From: Gammaproteobacteria bacterium
Lineage (GTDB): Bacteria > Pseudomonadota > Gammaproteobacteria > Steroidobacterales > Steroidobacteraceae
Reading direction: 5' to 3'
NCBI GenBank assembly: GCA_003164785.1
Contig: PLUE01000029.1
Coordinates: 1 to 56,513 of the forward strand
Length of the DNA: 56,513 nt
Shown here: piece by piece, positions 27,085 through 35,812 of the stretch
Layout of the letters: each line of letters opens with the position of its first letter
Numbering within the stretch: the stretch's first letter is position 1
Position numbers and translations under genes: made by a program
Notes under the pieces: model-generated
Database searches by the model: none
Told to the model about the DNA's origin: nothing
The model's input: only the letters and a program-made list of their open reading frames with translations

Positions 27085-30000
27085 ATGACATCGATTCCGT
27101 ATCAGTACCGGCTGCGCGAGCCCTACGCGGATCCCCAAGCGCGAGGGGCGCCGGTCTACGGTCGAACCGTGGAACACGGGATGATCATCGAGCGCAACAT
27201 CGCCGTTCCCCTGCGCGACGGCGTGCGCGTGTTTGCCGACGTATTCCGCCCGGTGGACGAACGCCCGGCGCCCCCGATCGTGATCTGGACACCGTACGGC
27301 AAGCATTGGTACGGCGCGCTGGAATTGGATCCGAATACCGCGGTGCGTGCGGGTATGGTGTCGCGCTACGCCACCTTCGAGGGCGCCGATCCGCTCCATT
27401 GGGTGCCCTTGGGCTATGTGGTCGTCAACGTGGATGCGCGCGGTACCTGGTATTCGGAGGGCACGTCCACCTTCTTGTCGCCGGAGGAGGCCGAGGCATT
27501 CTACGATGTCATCGAGTGGGCCGGAGTTCAGCCGTGGAGCACGGGAAAGGTCGGCCTCACGGGCGTGTCCTACCTGTCGCAGAGCCAATGGAAGACGGCG
27601 GCGCTGCAGCCGCCGCATCTGGCGGCCATGAACATCTGGGAGGGGTGGAGCGACACGTATCGCGAGGTGGCGCGCCATGGCGGCATCCCCGATACCTCGT
27701 TTTGGACGAAGGTGGTGGCGAACGCCTGGGGAGTCAGTACTCACCCCATCGAGGATATCGTCGCAGAAACGATGGAACATCCCCTGTTCGACCCATTCTG
27801 GGCTTCCAAGGTGGCGGATTTTTCCAAGATCGTCGTGCCTGCCTTCATCGTCGCTTCGTGGACCGATCAGGGATTGCACGAGCGCGGCACGCTCGAGGGA
27901 TTCAAGAAGATCGCGTCCCGGCAGAAATGGCTGGAAGTCCATGGACGCAAGAAATGGTCCTATTACTACGAGCCGCACAGCGTCGCGCGGCTGCAGGCAT
28001 TTTTCGACAAGTTCCTGAAGGACGTCGAGTCGCCCATCGATGCCTGGCCGAAGGTATTGCTCGAAGTGCGCGAGAAATACTATGTCGGCGAACAGCGCGG
28101 GGAGCAGGAATGGCCGTTGGCCCGCACCCGATACACCCGGCTTCATCTGGACGCATCGTCGGGAACGATGTACTGCGAACCCGTCCCGAGTCCCGCGTCG
28201 TGCCGATATGACGCTCTCGGCAGCGGTCCGGGCGCGCATCGGGCGCAGTTCGATTACCTGTTCGACGAGACCACGGAACTCACCGGCCACATGAAACTGC
28301 GCGTGCACATGGCGGCCGAGAGCGCAGACGACATGGACATCTTCGTCGGCATCTACAAGTTCGATGCGCACGGTGAGTTCGTGCCCATGGCGTATTACAC
28401 CTATTTCAACGATGGCCCGGTGGCGCTCGGATGGCTGCGCGCCTCGCATCGCGAACTCGACGCCGCCGCATCCACCGACCATCAGCCGGTTCTCGCGCAC
28501 CGGCGCGAACTGAAGCTCGAACCGGGCACGGTGGTACCGCTCGCCATCGTGCCGGGCGGCGGACTTGCCGACTACAACAAGAATGTCCTGTTGAACCCGG
28601 CGTCGGGTTTTTATACCGGGGTGCCGATCGACAGTCGTTTCATCACCAACAGTCCGTATTCGACGTACTCGACCTTCAAGGATCCGAGCACCGGCATCAC
28701 GCTCGATCCCGCCGACAACATCGACTCCTGGGGCGTGAGCAACACGGTCGAGTGGAAGACGCCGATCGGGGTGCACATCAAGAACGTGCTGGCCTACCGA
28801 GGCTATTCGGGCAATTTCGCGTTCGACGGCGGCGGTGCGCCGCTCTCCGACGTCATGTACAGCAACCCGGATTTCATTCACCATCAATTCAGCGAAGAAG
28901 CCAACATCGGCGACACGGCATTCAACGACAAGCTCGATTGGGTGACGGGCGTCTACTACTACGATGGCTACAGCAAACAGGGCAACGGCCCCGTGCTGTT
29001 GACGGCCGACGAGATCGTGGCGCCGAACCCGAGCCCCTTCTGCACGACGGGCTGTTACGGCTTGAATTTCCTCACCAACGATCCGGTCACGATGATCGAC
29101 AAATCGTTTTTCATTCACACGAATTATCACATCACCGATCAGCTCTCCTCGGAGGTGGGTGCGCGCTACACGGACGAGACCAAGACCTATACGTTTTCGC
29201 GTCTGCTGCTGCCCACCAATCCGCAAGACATTTTGTTCTCACCGGCTTTCGATCCGAACTACCCCTCCCTCGAAGGGTTCCAGAACAATCCCTCGGCGAC
29301 GTCGACGACCAAACGCGTCGATCCCAAGGTTGCATTGCAATATCAATGGACTCCCGACATCATGACCTATGGGCAGTACGCGAGGGGCTTCAAGGGCGGC
29401 GGCATCAATCCGCATCCGGTCTACGCATCGCAGGTCCTGCCCTTCAAGGCGGAAACCCTCGCGTCGTTCGAGCTCGGCATCAAAACCCAGTGGTATGGGA
29501 ATCGCGTGCGCCTGAATGGCGCCGTGTTCGACAGCAACTACCGCGATTTGCAGATCACGGTCATCGGCGCGGCGGGCGCGGACATCATTCAGAATGCGGG
29601 CAAGGTTCGCATCATGGGCGCGGAAGGGGAGGCCCAGGCCGAGCCGGTGCCGAAATTGGTCTTCAACGCCTCGTTCGGCTATCTGTACTATCACACCATC
29701 GAGTTGGGCTCGGCCGCCGGCGTGCCCGGCGGGCCGACGCTCGATACGGCGCCGCCGTACATTCCGACCTGGAAATGGAATATCGGCGTGCAATATAGCG
29801 TCGCGGTTCCCGGATTCGGCGATCTGACGCCGCGGCTCGATTGGAACTATCAGACCAAGGTGTTCAATGATCCCTCGAACGCTCCGCTGGCCGAACAGCC
29901 CGGCTATGGTTTGGTCAGCGCCCGACTTACCTGGGATACGCCGCACAAGGGCTGGCAGGCGGCGCTCGAGATCCAGAATGCCTTGAACAAGGTGTACTAC

Positions 30001-30096
30001 ATCAACAAATACGACGATCTGGCGAGTTTCAACGTGGTCGACGGCCAGCCAGGCATGCCGCGCACCGCGTTCGTGTCAGTCCGCAAGAACTTTTGA
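27085..30096 (+). CDS. In-frame chimera: CocE/NonD hydrolase N-terminus fused to the C-terminal half of a TonB receptor
   Basis: Residues 1 to about 490 are an X-Pro dipeptidyl-peptidase/cocaine-esterase-type hydrolase with nucleophile Ser162 in GLTGVSYLS, WTDQGLHERGT (Asp) and EVHGRKKW (His). At about 28550 (VPLAI|VPGGGLADYNKN) the sequence switches without a stop to TonB receptor barrel (WVTGVYYYDGYSK; QYARGFKGGGINP; GYGLVSARLTW), ending RTAFVSVRKNF. Compared with the intact paralogue directly downstream, the hydrolase lacks its last 65 or so residues; the receptor part lacks signal peptide, TonB box and plug. Neither half should work normally, although the catalytic residues survive. Most likely a deletion product. 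The start ATG at 27085 matches the paralogue's N terminus. Confidence 0.85.
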   Translation: MTSIPYQYRLREPYADPQARGAPVYGRTVEHGMIIERNIAVPLRDGVRVFADVFRPVDERPAPPIVIWTPYGKHWYGALELDPNTAVRAGMVSRYATFEGADPLHWVPLGYVVVNVDARGTWYSEGTSTFLSPEEAEAFYDVIEWAGVQPWSTGKVGLTGVSYLSQSQWKTAALQPPHLAAMNIWEGWSDTYREVARHGGIPDTSFWTKVVANAWGVSTHPIEDIVAETMEHPLFDPFWASKVADFSKIVVPAFIVASWTDQGLHERGTLEGFKKIASRQKWLEVHGRKKWSYYYEPHSVARLQAFFDKFLKDVESPIDAWPKVLLEVREKYYVGEQRGEQEWPLARTRYTRLHLDASSGTMYCEPVPSPASCRYDALGSGPGAHRAQFDYLFDETTELTGHMKLRVHMAAESADDMDIFVGIYKFDAHGEFVPMAYYTYFNDGPVALGWLRASHRELDAAASTDHQPVLAHRRELKLEPGTVVPLAIVPGGGLADYNKNVLLNPASGFYTGVPIDSRFITNSPYSTYSTFKDPSTGITLDPADNIDSWGVSNTVEWKTPIGVHIKNVLAYRGYSGNFAFDGGGAPLSDVMYSNPDFIHHQFSEEANIGDTAFNDKLDWVTGVYYYDGYSKQGNGPVLLTADEIVAPNPSPFCTTGCYGLNFLTNDPVTMIDKSFFIHTNYHITDQLSSEVGARYTDETKTYTFSRLLLPTNPQDILFSPAFDPNYPSLEGFQNNPSATSTTKRVDPKVALQYQWTPDIMTYGQYARGFKGGGINPHPVYASQVLPFKAETLASFELGIKTQWYGNRVRLNGAVFDSNYRDLQITVIGAAGADIIQNAGKVRIMGAEGEAQAEPVPKLVFNASFGYLYYHTIELGSAAGVPGGPTLDTAPPYIPTWKWNIGVQYSVAVPGFGDLTPRLDWNYQTKVFNDPSNAPLAEQPGYGLVSARLTWDTPHKGWQAALEIQNALNKVYYINKYDDLASFNVVDGQPGMPRTAFVSVRKNF

Positions 30097-30106
30097 GCGA
30101 CCGCGT

Positions 30107-31783
30107 GTGAGCCTCGACATGAACGCGCCGGATTTTCAATATCGCTTTCGCGAGCCGCTCAACACCCCGGCGTCGCGCGGGGCGCTGCCGCCCCAGTATC
30201 GCCGCACGGTCGAACGCGGCATGATCATCGAGCGCGACGTCGCGGTGGCGCTGCGCGACGGCGTGCAGATTTTCGTCGATCTGTACCGGCCGCTCGACGA
30301 GACGCCCGGACCGCCGCTCATCGCCTGGGGGCCGTACGGCAAACATACGCCGAACGAACCGCTGCGATTTCCGAACGCGGGATGGAATCCGGCGCACATG
30401 TCGCCGATCACGCCGTTCGAAGGACCCGATCCCGTGTTCTGGGTGCCGCGCGGCTACGCCGTGGTGACGGTGAACAAGCGAGGCACCTGGTATTCGGGCG
30501 GCCAGGCGACCTATCTGTCGCCGCAAGAAGCCGAGGATTTCTACGATGTGATCGAATGGGCCGCCGTGCAGCCCTGGAGCAGCGGCAGAGTCGGACTGAC
30601 TGGCGTGTCCTACCTGGCCTCTTCGCAGTGGCGCGTGGCCGAGCTCAATCCGCCGCATCTTGCGGCCATCAATCCCTGGGAGGGCTGGGCCGATACGTAC
30701 CGCGAAGTGGCCTATCACGGCGGCATTCCCGACACGTGGTTCTGGCCCTATCTATGGCAGCGCTGGGGGGCGAGCACCACAAGGATCGAGGATTGGCGGA
30801 CGGAGATGCAGGAGCATCCGTTCTTCGATGCCTTCTGGGCGTCGAAGGCCGCGGATTTCTCCAAGATCCAGGTGCCGGCGTTCATCGTGGCGAGCTGGTC
30901 CGATCAGGGGCTGCATACCCGCGGCACCTTGGAGGGATTCAAGCACATCGCGTCGCAGCAAAAATGGCTGGAAGTGCATGGCCGCAAGAAGTGGGCGTAC
31001 TACTACGAACCCGATAGCGTCGCGCGGCTCGAGGTGTTTTTCGATCATTTTCTGAAGGGGGTGCATACCACGCTCGACGAATGGCCGGCCGTCCGGCTGG
31101 AAATCCGCGATCGCGGTTTCGTCGGCTCGATGCGCGGCGAACGGGAGTGGCCGCTCGCGCGTACGGAATACCTCAAGCTGTATTTGAACGCCGATACGGG
31201 CTCGTTGCAGACCCAACCCGTGGCCGCGGCGGGGCAGCTCCGCTACGAAGCGGTGTGTGGTCTGCCGGAGGCGGATCACGCCACCTTCGATATCCGGTTC
31301 GACGAACGCACCGAACTCACCGGCCACATGAAGTTGCGGCTGTTCATGTCGGCGGAAGGCGCCGACGACTTGGATGTCTTCGTGGCCGTTCAGAAACTCG
31401 ACGCGCAGGGTGCCCTGGTGCCGTTTCCCTTTTACGCCCAGTTCGAGGATGGCCCCGTGGCGCTCGGGTGGATCCGCGCCTCGCATCGCGAACTGGACCT
31501 CCGCAAGTCCACCGAGTTCCAACCCGTTCTCGCGCATCAGCGGTCGCAAAAAATCGAACCCGGCGCGGTGGTCCGGCTGGACATCGAGATCTGGCCGTCC
31601 AGCACGCGCTTCGACGCGGGCGAAGGCCTGCGCCTGGTCGTTCAGGGCAGCGAGATCAACAAATATCCCAAGACGTCGGCGCATGTTTACTTTCGCCACG
31701 AGGATACGGTCAATCGCGGGCTGCACATCCTCCACGCCGGCGCGCAGTACGAATCGTACCTGCTCGTGCCGAAGATTCCGTGA
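30107..31783 (+). CDS. CocE/NonD-family hydrolase (X-Pro dipeptidyl-peptidase type), intact paralogue
   Basis: A 558-residue alpha/beta hydrolase with an N-terminal catalytic domain and C-terminal jelly-roll, of the family that includes cocaine esterase and X-Pro dipeptidyl-peptidase. Nucleophile Ser178 lies in GLTGVSYLASSQW; SWSDQGLHTRGT and EVHGRKKWAYYY supply Asp and His. The full C terminus (RLDIEIWPSSTRFDAGEGLRLVVQGSEI) is present, unlike in the upstream chimera, with which it is clearly paralogous. The start is GTG 30107 or ATG 30119. No signal peptide is seen, so it is probably cytosolic. Its stop overlaps the MFS start, so hydrolase and importer are coupled. Ester or amide substrate unknown. 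Confidence 0.88.
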   Translation: MSLDMNAPDFQYRFREPLNTPASRGALPPQYRRTVERGMIIERDVAVALRDGVQIFVDLYRPLDETPGPPLIAWGPYGKHTPNEPLRFPNAGWNPAHMSPITPFEGPDPVFWVPRGYAVVTVNKRGTWYSGGQATYLSPQEAEDFYDVIEWAAVQPWSSGRVGLTGVSYLASSQWRVAELNPPHLAAINPWEGWADTYREVAYHGGIPDTWFWPYLWQRWGASTTRIEDWRTEMQEHPFFDAFWASKAADFSKIQVPAFIVASWSDQGLHTRGTLEGFKHIASQQKWLEVHGRKKWAYYYEPDSVARLEVFFDHFLKGVHTTLDEWPAVRLEIRDRGFVGSMRGEREWPLARTEYLKLYLNADTGSLQTQPVAAAGQLRYEAVCGLPEADHATFDIRFDERTELTGHMKLRLFMSAEGADDLDVFVAVQKLDAQGALVPFPFYAQFEDGPVALGWIRASHRELDLRKSTEFQPVLAHQRSQKIEPGAVVRLDIEIWPSSTRFDAGEGLRLVVQGSEINKYPKTSAHVYFRHEDTVNRGLHILHAGAQYESYLLVPKIP

Positions 31784-33114
31784 ACGCACGGGACGCGGGG
31801 TTGGCCTATCCGAGCCGCGGTGCCGCCTGGTATGCGGTCATCGTGCTGATGGTCTGTTATACGTTCTCGTTCGTGGATCGGCTGATTCTCGCGTTCCTGG
31901 TGACGCCGCTGAAACATGACCTCAACCTGAGCGATACCCAGATCGGCCTGCTGCAGGGTTTCGCGTTCGCGATGTTCTATTCCGTCCTCGGCATTCCCTT
32001 CGGTCTTGCGGCCGACCGCTTGAACCGGCGCAATTTGATCGGCGCCGGAGTGATCGCGTGGAGCCTGATGACGAGTTGCGGCAGCATCGCCAAAAGCTTC
32101 GTCATGCTGGCGCTGGCGCGCACGGGAGTGGGCGTCGGCGAGGTCGCGCTCGCACCCGCGGCATTCTCGATGATCGCGGACACTTTTCCGCGCGAGCGGT
32201 TGAGTTCGGCCATGAGCGTGTACTCGATGGGTGTGCAAATCGGCGCGGGCCTCGCCTTGATCCTGGGCGGGTTCATCGTGCAAGCCGTCAGCCACCTGCC
32301 GCCCGTCACGCTGCCGTGGGTCGGAACCCTGGCGCCATGGCGCCTCACGTTTCTCATCGTCGGTGCGCCGGGCATCTTCATCGTGGCGCTGCTCGCCACG
32401 GTGCGCGAGCCGCTGCGCCGCTCATCGCCGGCGGCGGACGGTGCCGCGACATCGCGGGCCGGCCTTGCGAGCGCCGCGGCGCACTTGTTGCAGCGCTGGC
32501 GGTCGAGCCTCGGTCTGTCGATCATCATGGCCTGTCAGGCCATGAGCAATTATGCCTTCGGCAGCTGGTGCCCCGCCTTCTTCGAGCGCGTGCATCACTG
32601 GCCGAAGGGGCGGATCGGGCTCACCTTGGGACTGCTGACCATGGGCTGCGGCTGCGTCGGATTGATGTGCGGCGGCCGCTTGTCGGATCGATGGCTGCGC
32701 CAGGGAGTCCTCGAGGCGCCGCTGCGAGTGGGCGCGGTGAGCCTGCTGGGCGTGCTGTGCACGCTGGTGCCGGCGATGTTGTCGCCCTCGGTCGATCTAA
32801 CCGTGGGTCTGCTGGTTCCGGCGGTATTCTTCCTGGCGCTGCCCATCGGCTGCTCCTACGCGTCGATCCAGATGATCTTCCCGAACGAGGTGCGCGGCAC
32901 GGTGTCGGCCATCATGTTGCTGGTGCTCAATCTGCTGGGGCTCACGCTCGGCACGCTGCTGCCGGGATTGCTCGACGATCGAGTGTTCCACGATGAGCAG
33001 ATGCTGGGGCCGTCCATCGCCATCACCGCCGGCATGGCATCGCTCGTCGGACTCGCGGCGGCGTTCCTGACGTTCGGTCCGTATCGGCGGGACATGGCGG
33101 TGATGCGGACCTAG
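31780..33114 (+). CDS. MFS transporter, Spinster-like, coupled to the hydrolase
   Basis: A 444-residue 12-helix transporter: AVIVLMVCYTFSFVDRLILAFLVTPL, the ADRLNRRN loop, ARTGVGVGEVALAPAAFSMIADTFP, and a C-terminal half with SMIADTF-like and GGRLSDRW repeats. The frame is open much further upstream inside the hydrolase gene, but the GTG at 31780, forming GTGA with the hydrolase stop, precedes the first membrane segment by about 16 residues and is taken as the start. It probably imports the hydrolase's substrate. It ends 8 bp from a truncated gas vesicle gene on the other strand, so the two regions are convergent. Confidence 0.88.
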   Translation: MNARDAGLAYPSRGAAWYAVIVLMVCYTFSFVDRLILAFLVTPLKHDLNLSDTQIGLLQGFAFAMFYSVLGIPFGLAADRLNRRNLIGAGVIAWSLMTSCGSIAKSFVMLALARTGVGVGEVALAPAAFSMIADTFPRERLSSAMSVYSMGVQIGAGLALILGGFIVQAVSHLPPVTLPWVGTLAPWRLTFLIVGAPGIFIVALLATVREPLRRSSPAADGAATSRAGLASAAAHLLQRWRSSLGLSIIMACQAMSNYAFGSWCPAFFERVHHWPKGRIGLTLGLLTMGCGCVGLMCGGRLSDRWLRQGVLEAPLRVGAVSLLGVLCTLVPAMLSPSVDLTVGLLVPAVFFLALPIGCSYASIQMIFPNEVRGTVSAIMLLVLNLLGLTLGTLLPGLLDDRVFHDEQMLGPSIAITAGMASLVGLAAAFLTFGPYRRDMAVMRT

Positions 33115-33122
33115 GACTGGCG

Positions 33123-33230
33123 TTACTTCGCCTTCTTCTCCGTGTAGTTGCCCGCGAAATTGGGGCCGCCGCGGGTGGAACTCTCAATGCCGCGTGTCAG
33201 CGACTCCATTTGCTCTTTGAGTGTGCTCAT
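33123..33230 (-). pseudogene. Truncated second copy of the gvpC-like gene
   Basis: The first 20 residues (MSTLKEQMESLTRGIESSTR) are identical to those of the gvpC-like protein at 44364, then the sequence changes to GGPNFAGNYTEKKAK and stops, giving only 35 residues instead of 210. The ribosome site GAGGAG is retained. The breakpoint at about 33170 coincides with the end of the inverted repeat. It could be a non-functional relic, or a short peptide expressed after the second gvpA. Confidence 0.7.
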
Positions 33231-33382
33231 GTGACTCCTCATCCGGCACTGGGCCGGCTCTTTACTTTCTGAAAACGTCGCGAGGGAGCACCAGCGCCCC
33301 TCCGCGACACCGCGACCCACACCCGCCTTCCCAGTAACCCCAGGGTATTCCCCCCCGGGTGAGAAAGGCGGGCGCGAATCCT

Positions 33383-33601
33383 TCAGGCCGGAGCCGCTGC
33401 GCTCGCGGTGAGGCCAATCGCCTCGGCGTACTTCAGATAGGTCTCGACCGATGCGATCACAACTCGCGCTTCGATCGACAGCAGTTCGATGCCGACCAGC
33501 GACACCTTCACCCACGCATCGATCACGATGCCCTTGTCGAGGATGCGATCCACGACCTCCGCCAAACTGGACGAGTCCGTCGATTTCTGTACTTTCGCCA
33601 T
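33383..33601 (-). CDS. gvpA: Gas vesicle structural protein GvpA, second copy
   Basis: This is the small hydrophobic protein that forms the ribs of the gas vesicle wall. The 72 residues are identical to those of the gvpA at 43994: [39 protein letters not shown] and [13 protein letters not shown], the universal GvpA core. The two genes differ at three third-codon positions only. It has its own -24/-12 promoter and ribosome site (TTTGGAGAAGC) within the inverted repeat and points away from the regulator block. Strict protein identity despite diverged flanks suggests selection or gene conversion, so it is probably a working gene rather than a relic. Confidence 0.95.
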   Translation of the reverse strand: MAKVQKSTDSSSLAEVVDRILDKGIVIDAWVKVSLVGIELLSIEARVVIASVETYLKYAEAIGLTASAAAPA

Positions 33602-33686
33602 GATGCTTCTCCAAACAGATCTGCCCCGTGGATTGAACCTGAGCCTACGAAGTACGGGACCGAGCCTTCGTGCTACGGGTGAATGA

Positions 33687-33702
33687 AGCATGTGCCGTGC
33701 CA
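33687..33702 (-). promoter_or_regulatory. Candidate sigma-54 promoter of the second gvpA copy
   Basis: On the minus strand the site reads TGGCACGGCACATGCT, with the GG and GC doublets separated by exactly 10 bases, as in -24/-12 promoters. The 16 bases are identical to those upstream of the other gvpA, within a spacer that otherwise shows many differences. The expected start of transcription would give a leader of about 75 bases. Confidence 0.8.
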
Positions 33703-33803
33703 TCATCCGTACTTTCCGCCAAGTGTCTGCAATGTATGCGCATTTATTTTTTTAACGGTTGTGCGGTGCGCGCAGGAATCGCGTGCCCGGCTTGGCGCGC
33801 GCC

Positions 33804-33885
33804 TCATCGCCCGGGAGCCGGCTCCCTAGTTGCGGTCCCGAGTCCCCGAGACAACACCGCATTCACGGTCTTGGGCATCTCGGCC
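33804..33885 (-). pseudogene. Remnant of the receiver-protein 3' end upstream of gvpA copy 2
   Basis: Minus-strand translation gives KTVNAVLSRGLGTATREPAPGR and a stop, against KTVNALLSRGGGATPREPAPGR and a stop at the end of the receiver gene at 43358-43792. This shows that the duplication began inside that gene. The 14-bp palindrome (33813-33826) lies within the remnant. Confidence 0.75.
33813..33826. promoter_or_regulatory. GC palindrome upstream of gvpA copy 2 (candidate activator site)
   Basis: GGGAGCCGGCTCCC is a perfect 14-bp palindrome about 120 bp upstream of the -24/-12 promoter, a distance typical of sigma-54 activator sites. The identical palindrome occurs at the same distance before the other gvpA. 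Its alternative explanation is coding constraint, since it overlaps the receiver gene's last codons in the other copy. Confidence 0.5.
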
Positions 33886-34243
33886 CCAAGGTAAGATTCG
33901 CCGAAGCGCTTCACTCGACCCGTTGGGTACGGGCTTAAGTGCGCGAGATTGGTCGTGCCCTTGTGCACTTCTCGGCGCAGTGTGTCGTAAATGATGAGGC
34001 GGCTTTGAGATTGGGCAGCCCGTCGAAACCATCGGACGGTTGTGCCGCTGTCTGAGCGAGGCGGGGGCGTGGCGGCATTCCCTGAATTACGCGGATGTGT
34101 GGACGCGTATCACATTCACGAGCCCTCAGTCACGGTCAACGGGATAAAGTGCCTTTATACAGTTTTTGTATTGCGGCAATCCGGGTCATTTCGAATAGCG
34201 CGGCGAGTCCGCATCTGGCCCCACAGAACGGAGATGCTTGCTT
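33886..34243 (+). other. Region between the left repeat arm and the ParA-like gene; no gene seen
   Basis: About 360 bp with no supported coding region. It contains the divergent start region of the regulatory block and presumably the promoter for the ParA-like gene; the AT-rich part around 34140-34175 is the likeliest site, but I could not choose -35/-10 elements. Confidence 0.4.
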
Positions 34244-35164
34244 ATGGACGCCAATGCTCGGCCGCACGATGAGGCAGCCAATATCGGCGCTGCGATCTTG
34301 GCGCGGCAACACCCGCGCCCCCTCGGGCGTGAAGAAGGGGAATTTGCGATGGTCATCGCGATTGCGAGCGGCGACGCCGGCGTCGGTCGAACAACTGTCG
34401 TCGCCAATCTCGCGGTTGCCCTCGCGAATCGCGGCCGCAAGGTGCTGGTGCTCGATGCGGACCTGATGCACGCGGATGTTGCCGCGCAGTTCGGGCTCGA
34501 ACCCCACGGGGATATTCGAGGTGTGCTCGCTGGCGAACGCACCGTGGAGGAGATCGTTCTTGCGGGCCCGCCGGGAATTCACATCATAGCGGGGAACTTC
34601 GGGGCTCGCGGTCCCGATCGCCTGGGGGTCATCGAACTGGCTGCCATCATCTGGGCAGTCGACTCAGTGCCACAACGGGTCGACGTGCTGCTGATCGATA
34701 TGGCCGCCGGCGCCCATGCAGAAGCGCTCACCTTTGCGCGTGCCGCTCAGCATGTTCTTGTAGCCGTGTGCGACGAGCCAGGCTCGCTCAGACGGGCGTC
34801 CCTGCTGATCCAGAGCTTGGCCCGTGAGCCGGCGGTACCGCATTTCCATATACTGGGGAGCAAGACTCGCTCGTTCTCACACGGCCGCGCACTGTACGAG
34901 CAGTTGCGGCAGAGATGTGAGTCGCTGAGGGGCGCGACGCTTCATTATGCGGGTGAGGTGCCAGATGACGACTGCATACGCAGCGCCTGCCGGGACCATC
35001 GCACCGTCGTGCAGGCGTACGCTTCCTCCCTTGGCGCACGGGCATTTCGCGATCTCGCCGCCAAGGTCGACGCATGGAGGCGGCCTGACAGGCTGGGCGG
35101 CCACCTCGAGTTCTTTGTCGAGCGGCTTGCGAACGCGGATCGATGCAGGCGTTCACGCATATGA
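34244..35164 (+). CDS. ParA/MinD-type ATPase, FlhG (FleN)-like, with altered P-loop
   Basis: A protein of about 306 residues resembling FlhG/FleN: a short N-terminal extension, then VIAIASGDAGVGRTTVVANLAVALANRGRKVLVLDADLMHADVAAQFGL, VDVLLIDMAAGAHAEALTFARAAQHVLVAVCDEPGSLRRASLLIQSL. In MinD relatives the P-loop is GKGGVGKT; here it is GDAGVGRT (residues 43-50), so both the deviant lysine and the phosphate-binding lysine are replaced (Asp44, Arg49). ATP hydrolysis may be impaired or changed. An alternative start is the ATG at 34349. As the first gene of the gas vesicle regulator block, a role in positioning vesicles or their assembly, or in regulation, is inferred. Confidence 0.8.
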   Translation: MDANARPHDEAANIGAAILARQHPRPLGREEGEFAMVIAIASGDAGVGRTTVVANLAVALANRGRKVLVLDADLMHADVAAQFGLEPHGDIRGVLAGERTVEEIVLAGPPGIHIIAGNFGARGPDRLGVIELAAIIWAVDSVPQRVDVLLIDMAAGAHAEALTFARAAQHVLVAVCDEPGSLRRASLLIQSLAREPAVPHFHILGSKTRSFSHGRALYEQLRQRCESLRGATLHYAGEVPDDDCIRSACRDHRTVVQAYASSLGARAFRDLAAKVDAWRRPDRLGGHLEFFVERLANADRCRRSRI

Positions 35165-35449
35165 GGATAGGAGCGCTCGCCCTCGAAATCGACAACCGTG
35201 CTGTCGGGAAATCTGCGGCGCGAGTCCCGCCGGCACTCATTCTCAAGCACATCTACGCACGCTGGTGCAACGTTCGATGCAGAGTTGCAATACCTGCGAC
35301 ATGGTGGCGCTGGGTTTCAGGAATCACCAGGCGATCAAGGGAGAACTACAAGGGGATCCCGACAGCAGAGTCGCCTGCATTGAGAAACGACCTCGGTCGT
35401 TCCGTGTCTCAGAACCTCGTGATCCGCCCTGGGAAGGAGTCTTGAACTC

Positions 35450-35812
35450 ATGGACACGTTGAAGCTTCGCCGTCTCCAGCAGCAGCCGTCTCGTCTCGAG
35501 GCGATGCTGGACTCGTTAGTGGCGAACCGTGATTGGATAGCGCCCGGTGCGCAGCGTGTCTACGACCGCAGCGAACTCCCGTCGGTGCTGCAGAAGCTTG
35601 CGATCAAGTCAGAAAAGGGCGACGGCGCCTGGAGAGGGTGGTTCAACCATGATGGTCTTCGGCTCTTTGTTGCCGAAATGTCGCTGGCCTTATCCAGAGA
35701 GCGCGGATGCCCCATGCTCCAAGTGCACTACTACAACGAGCAAGGCAAGCTGCAACAATACAGCGTGTGGGTTCAGTTGGCCGACGACACGTGGCAGAAA
35801 TGCGCCCTTTGA
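35450..35812 (+). CDS. Hypothetical protein in the gas vesicle regulator block
   Basis: A 120-residue soluble protein that I do not recognise. It has a good ribosome site (GGGAAGGAG, about 8 bp before ATG). Features seen: a basic N terminus (LKLRRLQQQPSRLEAMLDSLVANRDW), a central SVLQKLAIKSEKGDGAWRGWF, and an alternating C-terminal part (LQVHYYNEQGKLQQYSVWVQLADDTW) suggestive of beta strands. It lies 285 bp after the ParA-like gene; that gap holds no supported gene. Codon use resembles the neighbours, so it is probably real. Confidence 0.55.
   Translation: MDTLKLRRLQQQPSRLEAMLDSLVANRDWIAPGAQRVYDRSELPSVLQKLAIKSEKGDGAWRGWFNHDGLRLFVAEMSLALSRERGCPMLQVHYYNEQGKLQQYSVWVQLADDTWQKCAL

Larger units (their letters stand above)
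33170..33885 (-). repeat. Left arm of a ~715-bp inverted repeat (response-regulator tail, gvpA, gvpC start)
   Basis: Reading on the minus strand, this segment matches 43711-44424 on the plus strand in the same order: the last codons of a receiver protein, a GC palindrome, a -24/-12 promoter, gvpA, a spacer and the first 20 codons of the gvpC-like gene. GvpA is the best-conserved part (three base differences in 219, all at third codon positions), while the spacers have diverged. The repeat brackets about 10 kb of regulatory genes. Confidence 0.88.

Noticed and set aside
26962..29226. A minus-strand open frame of about 750 codons
   Set aside because: It is antisense to the hydrolase/receptor chimera, has no recognisable domain and has shadow-like composition.
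31081..31779. N-terminal extension of the MFS frame into the hydrolase gene
   Set aside because: No similarity before the GTG at 31780, and it overlaps a conserved coding region in another frame.
33123..33614. One continuous minus-strand frame of 163 codons covering the gvpA spacer
   Set aside because: It reads gvpA out of frame and only joins the true gvpC-like start in its last 35 codons; the real genes are gvpA (33383-33601) and the truncated gvpC-like (33123-33230).
35143..35445. A 100-codon frame between the ParA-like gene and the 120-residue unknown
   Set aside because: It begins inside the ParA-like gene, has no ribosome site and no similarity; several frames are open here.
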